Origin: Streptomyces litmocidini
Lineage (GTDB): Bacteria > Actinomycetota > Actinomycetes > Streptomycetales > Streptomycetaceae
Length of the DNA stretch: 64,000 nt
Assembly: GCF_014649755.1 (NCBI RefSeq)
Contig: NZ_BMTQ01000009.1
Coordinates: 248,001 to 312,000 of the forward strand
Direction: 5' to 3'
This document shows, piece by piece, positions 55,201 through 61,125 of the stretch (position 1 is the stretch's first letter; each line of letters begins with the position of its first letter). Made by a program: the position numbers and the translations under genes. The notes under the pieces are model-generated. The model was not told the DNA's origin, searched no databases, and saw only the letters and a list, made by a program, of their open reading frames with translations.

Positions 55201-57547
55201 GGTCCGCTCGGCCACCCGCCGGGCCCTGGACATGCTCCAGTCCTTCCTGGCGGACGAGTGGCTGACGTCCACCGAACTCGTGGTGGCGACCCGCGGAGCG
55301 GTGTCACTGCCCGGGGAGGAAGGGGGCTCCGTGGCCGGGGCGGCGGTCTGGGGACTGGTGCGGTCCGCCCAGGCGGAGCACCCGGACAGGATCGCGCTGG
55401 CCGACCTGGACGACCAGGAAGTGTCAGCCAGGGCGCTGGTGTCGGGGCTCGGCCCGGAGCCCCAGGTGGCCGTCCGCGCCGGCACGGTGCACGCGGCGCG
55501 CCTGGCCCGTGCCACGGTGCCGGAAGGACCGGAGGCGCCGGATGTGTGGGGCGCGCCGGGCACGGTGCTGGTCACGGGGGCCACGGGCGCCCTCGGGAGT
55601 CTGGTCGCGCGCCGTCTCGTCACGGAGCACGGGGTCCGGCATCTGCTGCTGCTGAGCCGGCGGGGGCGCCGGGCCGACGGTGCGGACCGGCTCGTGGCGG
55701 AACTCTCCCGGCTGGGTGCCCGGGCGGAACTGGTCGCGTGCGACGCGGCCGACCGCACCGCCCTGGCCCGGGTGCTGGCCGCGATCCCGGCCGACCGCCC
55801 CCTGGCCGCCGTCGTCCACGCCGCCGGAGTGCTCGACGACGGTGTGATCTCGTCGCTGACCGCGGAGCGTCTCGACACCGTCCTGCGGCCCAAGGCGGAC
55901 GCCGCGCTCCATCTGCACGAACTCACCCAGGACCTGGACCTGACGGCGTTCGTCCTGTTCTCCTCGGCCTCCGGAGTGCTGGGCGGGCCGGGCCAGGGCA
56001 ACTACGCGGCGGCCAACGCCGCCCTGGACATGCTCGCCGTACGACGCAGGAGCAGGGGACTGCCGGCGGTGTCACTGGCGTGGGGCCTGTGGGAGGAACC
56101 CGGCGGGATGGGCGCCGCGCTGGCGGAGGCCGACCGGTCGAGGCTGTCCCGGGGAGGAGTCCTGCCGCTGTCCCGGGGTGAGGCGCTCGCGCTGTTCGAC
56201 GACGCCGTCCGCGCCACCGAGCCCGCGCTGGTCCCGCTGCGCCTGGACATCGGAGCGCTACGGGCCCTGGGCCCCGCGCTGCCCCGGCTGTTCCACGGCC
56301 TGGCCGCGTCGCCCCGCCGTCCGGCCGCCGTCGGCGCCGAGAACGAACCCCGGCGGCTACGGCAGCGGCTGGCCGGGCTGTCCCACGCCGAACAGGAGCA
56401 CGTCCTGACGGAGCTGGTGCGGGCACACACGGCGGAGGTCCTGCGACATTCCAGCGTGCGGGACGTCGACGTCGAACGGAACTTCCTGGAGCTGGGACTC
56501 GACTCGCTCGGAGCGCTGGAGCTGCGCAACGACCTGAACGCGGCGACGGGGCTACGGTTGCCGGCGACCGTGGTGTTCGACCACCGCGGTCCCACCGAGC
56601 TGGCCCGGCACCTGCGCAAGGAACTGGCCGCTCTCCGCCCCGCCGAGAACCGGCCGCCCGGCAGCGCCGGCCCGCAGCCACCGGAGTCCCCGGCGGCGCC
56701 CGACGCGGCGGAGCCGGACACGCTGAGCGCCCTGCTGCGCGAGGCGCACGCCAACGGAAGGACCTGGGAGGGCATGGCCCTGCTCAAGGCGGCGGCGAGC
56801 ATCAGGCCCGCCTTCTCCTCGGCCGCAGACCTGGAGCGTCCGCCCCTGCCGGTGCGGCTGACCACTGGTCCACGGCGCCCCCGCCTGTTCTGCGTACCTT
56901 CGCCCATGGCGATGAGCGGAGCCCAGCAGTACGCCCGGTTCGCGGGCGCCTTCCGTGAGGTGCGCGACGTCCACGTCCTGCCCGTACCGGGCTTCGTGCG
57001 GGGCGAGAGCCTGCCCGACTCGATCGACGCGGCCGCCGACGCCCTGGCGGCAGCGCTGCGCTCGGCTGCCGGGGACGATCCGTTCGTCCTGCTCGGCTAC
57101 TCCGCCGGGGGGATCCTCGCGCATGCGACGGCGGCCCGTCTGGAAGAGTCGGGGACCGCGCCGGGCGGGGTCGTCCTGCTGGACACCTATCTGCCGAGCG
57201 CCCACCCGATGACGGGCTTCTTCGACCACATGCTGGGGGGCCTGCTGGAACGGGAGGAACAGTTCGGCCCGTTCAGCGCGTCGCGCCTGTCCGCGATGGG
57301 GCGGTACGCCGAGCTCGTCGACGGGTGGGCACCCCGGGAGATCGGTGCCCCGGTCCTGCTCGTACGGCCCGAGGACTCCTTCCTTCCTGCGCATGCCGCC
57401 CCAACGCCCGCGGCGCAGGTCTGGCGGGCGAGCTGGCCGCAGTCTCACGTCGCCCGTGATGTTCCCGGTGATCACTTCACGTTGCTGGAGGACACGGCGG
57501 CGTCCACCGCAGCGGTTGTCGGAGCGTGGCTGGATGCGCCGGCGTGA
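46208..57547 (+). CDS. type I modular PKS, two modules plus thioesterase
   Basis: About 3779 aa, counted from GTG 46208 (GGAGGT 9 bases upstream); GTG 46220 is the alternative start. Order: N-terminal docking coiled coil (1-35); KS (38-457, Cys201, His336, His376); AT (565-910, GHSQGE Ser658, YASH at 759, methylmalonyl-type); DH (932-1215, His967); KR (1376-1615); ACP (Ser1693). Then KS (1754-2156, Cys1902); AT (2268-2600, GHSLGE Ser2364, HAFH at 2461, malonyl-type); DH (His2664); KR (Ser3253, Tyr3266); ACP (Ser3433); TE (3550-end, GYSAGG Ser3632, His3756). No ER. Both KRs have the LDD motif of B-type stereochemistry. In the first KR the catalytic serine is Ala1511, with Tyr1524 kept. It is the terminal synthase and releases the chain, probably as a macrolactone. 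Confidence 0.95.
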   Translation: MRAGVTNEDQLLAYLKRVTVDLHRTRERLRDVEERPSEPIAVVAMSCRYPGGVRTPEDLWELVSSGGDAISTVPEDRGWDVESLDDAAHAGGFIDDVGDFDPGFFGISPNEALAMDPQQRLLLEMSWELFERAGIVPETLRGEPVGVFAGTAGQDYWDLHPTPPESVEPYMNTATAASVLSGRVSYVFGFEGPAVTVDTACSSSLVAVHLAVQALRRGECSLAVAGGTTVMSSPAAFLAFGRLGALSSDGRCRSFAGSADGTGWAEGAGVLLLERLSDARRNGHEVLAVVRGSAVNQDGASNGMTAPSGPAQQRVIGQALAGAGLSAADVDVVEGHGTGTVLGDPIEAQALLATYGRDRPQGRPLWLGSLKSNIGHTQAAAGVAGVIKMVMALRHGVLPPTLHVGEPSREVDWSSGGVRLLAEAVPWSGSERVRRAGVSSFGMSGTNAHVILEEAAPADERDAVRNEVEPPDVLASGLLPWPVSGRSQDALRDQAARLRARLEDHPELEPADVGWSLATSRTAMEHRAVVLAPDRAGLLAGLGVVAEGSPAPQVVTGVSPGEDVPVVFVFPGQGSQWAGMAVDLLDSSPVFAARMDDCARALDGLVDWDLLSVVRGADGTPSMDRADVVQPVLWAVMVSLAEVWRSFGVEPEAVLGHSQGEIAAACVAGALSLEDGARVVAVRSRLIAEEIRGEGGMASVALPSAEVEERLAAQDGRLSVAAVNGPASVVVSGDEQALREALDAWRVEGVRVRMLPVDYASHAAQVEPLRERLPAELGGLRPRSARVPFCSGVTGELMDTAGLDATYWFTNLRRTVRFDQAVRTLVRDGFGVFVEISAHPVLTAAVQETAEAAGVPVTALASLQRDKSGPGCLVKALSEAWACGVGVDWDAVFPGCGGRRVELPTYAFQRQRYWLTSGPAPATDATGFGQNALDHPWLRAMVELPDPGGAVLTGRLSQQAHGWLADHGVLGAVVLPGTALVDMAVRAGCAVHCPRVEELTLTAPLVLPDHGGVDLRVSVGAEGENGRRTVEVHARRDGTVASDAPWTRHATGVLGPATEVAEHQPVPWPPTGATPVDLDGHYDRWAMDGLAYGPALRGLRAVWRLGDEVFAEVTLPAEAHGHDDRFVLHPAALDAALHATAFCGLGGPGRAGVSLPFSWSGVELHSTDDTTVRVRLTSAGPDAVSAEVTDSSGRRLAAVGSLTLRPVTAEAVRAARRPPLFHLRWSPAPPSTGTTGWADWPASDADVVVVHSGAGTDPEAVRTATHRVLDVLQTWSADERYARTKLVVATQGAVSCGDEPVTDLAGAAVWGLVRSAQSENPGRIQLIDLDTWNPELLPSVLACDEPQLAVRGDSAYAARLAPTESGQETTAFPSDGTVLVTGGTGTLGGLLARHLVAEHGVRHLTLVSRRGREAPGAERLATDLAALGAQVTITACDVADGAALAVVLEGIPAEHPLTAVVHTAGVLDDGVVDALTPERVDAVLRPKADAAWHLHELTRDKDLKAFVLFSAAAALLGAPGQGNYAAANAYLDALAGHRHAQGLPAVSLAWGLWEHVSGMTGGLTEADRARLSRLGVRALSTEEALALFDAAWTAREPVVAPIDLDLPALRAARRDELPHLFSDLVGGTSRRGATVDGTAAAHGFAERLAGMTPSERRTAVADLVRAHIAAVLEPEAAEAIEPDQAFSEVGFNSLKALELRNGLRSATGLRLPATLIFDHPSPGALTDHLLAELFPEEKAAEVALPTSTEVNDDDPVVIVGMGCRYPGDVSSPDDLWRLVSERGEGLSEFPKDRGWDVPVTSSVSAGGFLHDAAEFDAAFFGIGPMEALAMDPQQRLLLETTWEAFERAGIPPASVKGSPTGVYAGLMHHDYPTAHSTGSSVSGRVSYVFGFEGPAVTVDTACSSSLVAVHLAVQALRRGECSLAVAGGATVMTTPELFIEFSRQGALSPDGRCRSFAGSADGAGWAEGAGVLLLERLSDARRNGHEVLAVVRGSAVNQDGASNGMTAPSGPAQQRVIRQALAASELAPADIDAVEGHGTGTVLGDPIEAQALLATYGQDRPQGRPLWLGSLKSNIGHTQAAAGVAGVIKMVMALRHGVLPPTLHVEEPTPKVDWSSGEVRLLTEAVPWSGSERVRRAGVSSFGMSGTNAHVILEEAPRGEQPVSRGAEDVLPACSHESAIPIPWPVSARTRDAVPAQARRLAAHVRAHDETDALDIGYALSTTRDFLPHRAVVVGTDREELLRGLSALAAGRPAPGVVRGTGRTSGRTAFLFSGQGTQSVGMGRELYGSFPVFAQALDEVCARFDQHLGRPLREVIFAEGDDPAVAALLDETAYAQPALFAFEVALHRLLDSWGLRPDLVTGHSLGELTAAYVAGVWSLDDACALVAARGRLMHALPRGGAMVAVGATEDEVRPLLGDRVDIAAINGPASLVISGDERDVLTLAAHLEAGGRRTGRLRVSHAFHSPLMDAMLDDFRRTAEGLAYAEPRVPLVSHVTGGLATVEQLCSPEYWTRHVRETVRFQDGVRCLESQDATRFVELGPDATLTTMARACLTGPEDRIALVPLRRKELPEATALVTGVGMLHAAGLPVDWEAFFTGRGARAVALPTYAFQRRRYWMTARPWAGAATDGDHPLLGPVVDLAESAGALFSSRVSVQGQPWLADHAVGGTVLLPGTAFVELTLQAGTRVGCPRLEELTLEAPLVLPDRGEVQIQLALDAPDDSGSRRFTVHARPADDGQAPWKRHAGGILAHGGRPAPSDLTEWPPAGAEPYGAVDGLYDRMAEVGLGYGPAFQGLKTVWRRGRDLFAEVALEREAHGEADRFGLHPALLDAALHALAASDLPGERTRLPFAWSGVELHASGASRLRVRLTPDGPDTVALEAADPSGRPVLSATSVTLRPVSAEQLATYRPTRGDTLFRLDWSPIGFLEDTGRPLTRWALVGADELKIRAALESAGAVVHAYGDLGSLSRLVAEGAPAPHAVLFGCTGTATGARETAEEVRSATRRALDMLQSFLADEWLTSTELVVATRGAVSLPGEEGGSVAGAAVWGLVRSAQAEHPDRIALADLDDQEVSARALVSGLGPEPQVAVRAGTVHAARLARATVPEGPEAPDVWGAPGTVLVTGATGALGSLVARRLVTEHGVRHLLLLSRRGRRADGADRLVAELSRLGARAELVACDAADRTALARVLAAIPADRPLAAVVHAAGVLDDGVISSLTAERLDTVLRPKADAALHLHELTQDLDLTAFVLFSSASGVLGGPGQGNYAAANAALDMLAVRRRSRGLPAVSLAWGLWEEPGGMGAALAEADRSRLSRGGVLPLSRGEALALFDDAVRATEPALVPLRLDIGALRALGPALPRLFHGLAASPRRPAAVGAENEPRRLRQRLAGLSHAEQEHVLTELVRAHTAEVLRHSSVRDVDVERNFLELGLDSLGALELRNDLNAATGLRLPATVVFDHRGPTELARHLRKELAALRPAENRPPGSAGPQPPESPAAPDAAEPDTLSALLREAHANGRTWEGMALLKAAASIRPAFSSAADLERPPLPVRLTTGPRRPRLFCVPSPMAMSGAQQYARFAGAFREVRDVHVLPVPGFVRGESLPDSIDAAADALAAALRSAAGDDPFVLLGYSAGGILAHATAARLEESGTAPGGVVLLDTYLPSAHPMTGFFDHMLGGLLEREEQFGPFSASRLSAMGRYAELVDGWAPREIGAPVLLVRPEDSFLPAHAAPTPAAQVWRASWPQSHVARDVPGDHFTLLEDTAASTAAVVGAWLDAPA
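46758..47580 (+). repeat. near-identical KS DNA block, copy 1
   Basis: Matches 51861-52683 at a constant offset of 5103 bases, with long stretches identical including third codon positions (for example around the KS active-site cysteine). Points to recent duplication or gene conversion between the two KS domains. Confidence 0.8.
51861..52683 (+). repeat. near-identical KS DNA block, copy 2
   Basis: Second copy of the block at 46758-47580. The KS of the next synthase (61126 on) does not share this identity at the DNA level, so the homogenisation is limited to this protein. Confidence 0.8.
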
Positions 57548-57638
57548 ATAGGGGGCGCATTGAACCCGGAAGAGTGGAACACACAGGCCCGCCTCTGTGG
57601 CGGTGGCGAGCTGAACCGCAGTCGGCAACAATGCGTAG

Positions 57639-57655
57639 CGATGCGTAACGCATCG
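57639..57655. promoter_or_regulatory. dyad upstream of the EF-hand gene
   Basis: CGATGCG-TAA-CGCATCG, perfect 7-bp inverted repeat, 45 bases upstream of the EF-hand start; an ATGCGTA direct repeat overlaps it (57631 and 57641). Possible operator for the short intergenic promoter. Confidence 0.45.
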
Positions 57656-57700
57656 TGATGGATCTCTAGGCGAACTCAGGTTCGCGAGAAAGGTGGTGCC

Positions 57701-58243
57701 ATGAAGGCGGACACCCTCACGATCAAGGCCCGGGGCTGGTTCGACATGGCCGACGCCGACAAGAACGGCGTCATCACGGTGGAGGACTTCACCCTGATGG
57801 CCGATCGGATCGTCCGCGAGTTCCCGCACGCGGACCCGAAGAAGATCGCGGCGGTGAAGGAGGCGTTCGCGGACGACTGGCGGCGTCTCGCCGAGAGGGC
57901 CGACGCGAATGCGGACGGGCAGATCACCCGGGAGGAGTTCGAGGCGGCGGTCAAGGCTGCCACCCCTGACGACTACGGCAAGGCCACCAAGCGGCAGGTG
58001 GCCGAGTTCGAGATCGCCGATGTCGACGGAGACGGCGTGCTGAGCCACCACGAGCTGGCGCGCCTCCTGAAGGCGGAGGGCCTCGACGAGAACAGCGCCT
58101 TCAGCGTCGCCGCGATCCTGGACACGGACGGCGACGGAGTCATCTCGAGGGAAGAGTGGGAGGCCGCCTCCCGCAAGTACTTCACGGGAGACGACCCGTT
58201 CGCGGGTCTGCTGCAGCGAGCGGTCAGCGGCGCCGGCGCCTGA
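57701..58243 (+). CDS. four-EF-hand calcium-binding protein (calerythrin-like)
   Basis: 180 aa, close in size to calerythrin. Four EF-hand loops with good ligands start at residues 18 (DADKNGVITVED), 68 (DANADGQITREE), 107 (DVDGDGVLSHHE) and 141 (DTDGDGVISREE). No signal or membrane segment, so it is a soluble cytosolic calcium sensor or buffer. AAAGGTGG precedes the ATG. It sits inside the polyketide cluster between two synthase genes, closed by a strong terminator. A link to the pathway is positional only. Confidence 0.92.
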   Translation: MKADTLTIKARGWFDMADADKNGVITVEDFTLMADRIVREFPHADPKKIAAVKEAFADDWRRLAERADANADGQITREEFEAAVKAATPDDYGKATKRQVAEFEIADVDGDGVLSHHELARLLKAEGLDENSAFSVAAILDTDGDGVISREEWEAASRKYFTGDDPFAGLLQRAVSGAGA

Positions 58244-58258
58244 CCTGCCGGCATCGAA

Positions 58259-58297
58259 GCGAACCGCCCGTCACCATCTGACGGGCGGTTCGCTTTT
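58259..58297 (+). terminator. intrinsic terminator after EF-hand gene
   Basis: Perfect 15-bp stem (GCGAACCGCCCGTCA and complement), 5-base loop, then TTTT. It lies 16 bases past the EF-hand stop and 20 bases from the end of the convergent regulator gene. Confidence 0.9.
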
Positions 58298-58316
58298 CGG
58301 GCCGGACAGTACCGGA

Positions 58317-60953
58317 TCAGGAGTTCTCCATCAGGTTTTGCGGGAGGTCGGCCGGAATGTCCTGGCGGCGGGTGATGCCGAGCTTGCGATAGACGCGCGT
58401 GAGGTGTTGCTCGACCGTGCTGACGGTGATGTGGAGCCTCTGCGCGATCTGGCGGTTCGAGCAGCCCTGGGCCGCGAGTGCCGCGACTCGCGACTCCGAG
58501 GCACTCAACATCTTGTCCGCTGCTGCCCCGAAACCGGGCCGGTCCGACAGGACCTCCTGGTGGAGAGGCTCGGCTCCGCACCTCTTGGCCACCGTGCGCG
58601 CCTGCTCCGCAATTGAACCGGCTCGTACGGACTCACCGAGCGCTAGAAGCACCCCCCCCAGATCCGCCATCGAGCGGGCCAGTGCCAGCTGGTCGCCGGC
58701 CGTGCGCGACTCGGCCACCGCCTGCTCGAGCAAGGGAAGCCGCCGCTCGGGGCCACGGGTCGCCTCGCGCAGTCGTAAGGTGACACCGCGAACCCACGGG
58801 CGGCGAGCGTCCGCCGTGGACAGCTGCTGCTTCAGGAGCAGCTCCGCCCGGTCCCGCTCGCCGAGTCCCAGCAGCGCCTCGGCGGCATCGCTGCGCCAGG
58901 GCAACAGGACGGGCCGGTCGACCGCCCAGCGCCGCATCAGGCTGCCGGCCCGCAGAAAGTCCTCCAGCGCCGGGCCGTTCCGGCCGGTCGCCAGCAAGTA
59001 CTGGCCGCGGGCCCGGAGGTAGAACAGCCCGTACGCGGTGGTGAACACCGCCTCGGGGACTGGCCGGCCGAGCTGCCAGTCCACGGCCTCATACCGGCCC
59101 AGAGCGGTACGAGCACGGATCAAAGTCGCCGTCGGAGCCCAGACGAGCAGGCTGGTGTCGCCTTCCGGCAGGCATCGCAGGGCCGAAAGGGCATGGGCCT
59201 CGGCGTCGCGAAGATCGCCGCAGAGCAGCAGCGCCTCGGCCAGGAGCGTGCCGAACATGAGCCGCCATCCAGGGGCCTCCCGGCGGACGGCTTCCTCGAT
59301 CAGGGGGCGACACCAGTGCACGGCCTGCTGCGGCCGTCCACACCTGATCAGGCGCCATAAGGCCTGCGCGATGTGCCCCGCTGTCGCGTCGGTGAGCACG
59401 GCCGACCGCAGCAGCCTCACCGCGTCCGAAGCGGCGGTCCGGTCGTCCAGCTCCTCGGGTACGGCCGCCCAGAACCAGGTTCCCGGCGCCACTCGGCCAG
59501 TGACCGTCACCCTCTGCTCGGGCAGGGGGGTCGGCTCGCGGACCTCGGAGGCCTCGGCGATCCGCCCCTGAGCCGTCAGTTGCCCGGCCAACGCGTCGAG
59601 CTGCGTGGCGGGCAGCCGACCGGCGCGCAACTCTTCGAGAGGCTCGGACAGGTGGTGCTCTCCGGCCGCCGGGTCGAGCCGCCATGTAACAGCCGCGAGC
59701 CTGAGCTTGGTCGAGGTGCGCGTCTCCCCGTCGGTGCAGAGACCGTGGGCGAGTTCCAGCAGGGCGACGGATTCGTTCGCCTTGTCCTCGGCGAGCAGTT
59801 CACCGGCGGCCTCGTGCGCGACGGCGAACGCCCACTGCGCGTCGAGCGGAGGCACCCCCGCCCGCGCGGAAGCCAGGAGATGCCGGGCCACCGTGGGCGC
59901 GGGTGCTCCGTAGGCGTGCAACAGCGGCGCCGCTCGCCGGTGGAGCCATCCGCGCGCCGATGGGCCCATGGCGTCCAGGACCAGACCTTCGGCGGCGGGG
60001 TGGCGGAACCGGTAACGGTCGAGGATGCCCGCCGAGTTCAGGGCCCGGACCTGCCGGGACACGGCCGCCACCGTGATGCCGAGCAGTCGGGCGGCGCGCT
60101 CGGCGGTGGCGAGGTCGCCGCCCAGGACCGCGAGCGACGCGGCGACAGCGAGGGCCGGCGGCCCACTGCGCACCAGACAGGCGATGAGCGCCTTGCCGAA
60201 CAGGTCCTCACTGGCGACCCTCGCGGCCCTGTCGGCCTCCGATGCCTCTCGGCGGCCGTCGGAGGGCGTGGTCAGCCGGTGGTCCTCCAACAGGGCTCGC
60301 AGCAACAGCGGATTCCCGCCGCTCGTCTCGTACAGATCCACGACGTCGACGCCGGGGTCGGTGGGCTTTGCGGTGCGGGCGATCACCCGGGCCACGGCGA
60401 AACGGCTCAGGCGTTCGAGACGGATGCGGAGGAAGCCGCGATGGCGCAGGAGTTCCGTGCAGAACCCGGAATCCTGCACCTCGTTGCCCAGGGGCCAACT
60501 GAGGGCCAGGAGCAACCGCGAGGAACGGGCGTGGTGAACCACGTACTTCAAGTACGTCAGGGAAGCGGGGTCGGAGTGATGGAGGTCGTCGACGCAGCAC
60601 ACCACGGGCGTGCTGATGCTCTGACGGTGCAGCGCGGCGAAGAACTGTCCCATGGGGAGCACGGACGGGGGATCGGCCGGCGGTGAGGGCGGCACCAGCA
60701 GGCCCGTGTGCGGCGAGCTGCCGGCCAGCTGCCGCAGAACGCCGAACGGCAGACGTCTCTCCGCCTTTGAACCCGCGGCACGCAGCACGGCGGCGCCCAC
60801 GGTGGCTGCCTGCTCCGCGACCGTGGCAAGGAGTTCACTCTTGCCGCAGCCCGCCGCCCCTTCGACCACGAGGATCCGTGGTCTTCCGGCCACGCAGTCG
60901 GCGAGTGCGGATTCCAGTTGGGTGAGTTCTGAACTTCGGTCGAGCAGCGTCAT
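58317..60953 (-). CDS. LAL-type LuxR regulator with two TTA codons
   Basis: 878 aa, large ATP-binding LuxR-family activator like those of macrolide clusters. The N-terminal Walker A is EGAAGCGKSEL (about residues 31-41), and Walker B is in VVCCVDDLHHSD. A long TPR-like middle follows, and the C-terminal LuxR helix-turn-helix is SNRQIAQRLHITVSTVEQHL. It probably activates the polyketide genes. Leu532 (59358-59360) and Leu726 (58776-58778) are encoded by TTA, so translation should depend on the bldA tRNA. It is divergent from the second synthase. Confidence 0.9.
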   Translation of the reverse strand: MTLLDRSSELTQLESALADCVAGRPRILVVEGAAGCGKSELLATVAEQAATVGAAVLRAAGSKAERRLPFGVLRQLAGSSPHTGLLVPPSPPADPPSVLPMGQFFAALHRQSISTPVVCCVDDLHHSDPASLTYLKYVVHHARSSRLLLALSWPLGNEVQDSGFCTELLRHRGFLRIRLERLSRFAVARVIARTAKPTDPGVDVVDLYETSGGNPLLLRALLEDHRLTTPSDGRREASEADRAARVASEDLFGKALIACLVRSGPPALAVAASLAVLGGDLATAERAARLLGITVAAVSRQVRALNSAGILDRYRFRHPAAEGLVLDAMGPSARGWLHRRAAPLLHAYGAPAPTVARHLLASARAGVPPLDAQWAFAVAHEAAGELLAEDKANESVALLELAHGLCTDGETRTSTKLRLAAVTWRLDPAAGEHHLSEPLEELRAGRLPATQLDALAGQLTAQGRIAEASEVREPTPLPEQRVTVTGRVAPGTWFWAAVPEELDDRTAASDAVRLLRSAVLTDATAGHIAQALWRLIRCGRPQQAVHWCRPLIEEAVRREAPGWRLMFGTLLAEALLLCGDLRDAEAHALSALRCLPEGDTSLLVWAPTATLIRARTALGRYEAVDWQLGRPVPEAVFTTAYGLFYLRARGQYLLATGRNGPALEDFLRAGSLMRRWAVDRPVLLPWRSDAAEALLGLGERDRAELLLKQQLSTADARRPWVRGVTLRLREATRGPERRLPLLEQAVAESRTAGDQLALARSMADLGGVLLALGESVRAGSIAEQARTVAKRCGAEPLHQEVLSDRPGFGAAADKMLSASESRVAALAAQGCSNRQIAQRLHITVSTVEQHLTRVYRKLGITRRQDIPADLPQNLMENS

Positions 60954-61125
60954 ATTCGATCTCGGTAATTATCTGGTGGTTAAATAGCATCGCAACGCCT
61001 GGCGAGGTGTATCGCCATGTTTCAGAGTACCCTGCATGTTACTTTCGGCTGGGCATGCCTTGTGGGCCTCGGTTTTCCGGCCGTGCTTTTATCTTTCATA
61101 GTTTTGTATGCCGAACAGGGGTCTC
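60954..61125. promoter_or_regulatory. divergent promoter region, regulator / second PKS
   Basis: 172 bases with AT-rich patches (60960-60990 and 61085-61110) between divergent genes. Promoters must lie here, but I cannot assign boxes. A short AGGGG at 61117-61121 serves the PKS start. Confidence 0.45.
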
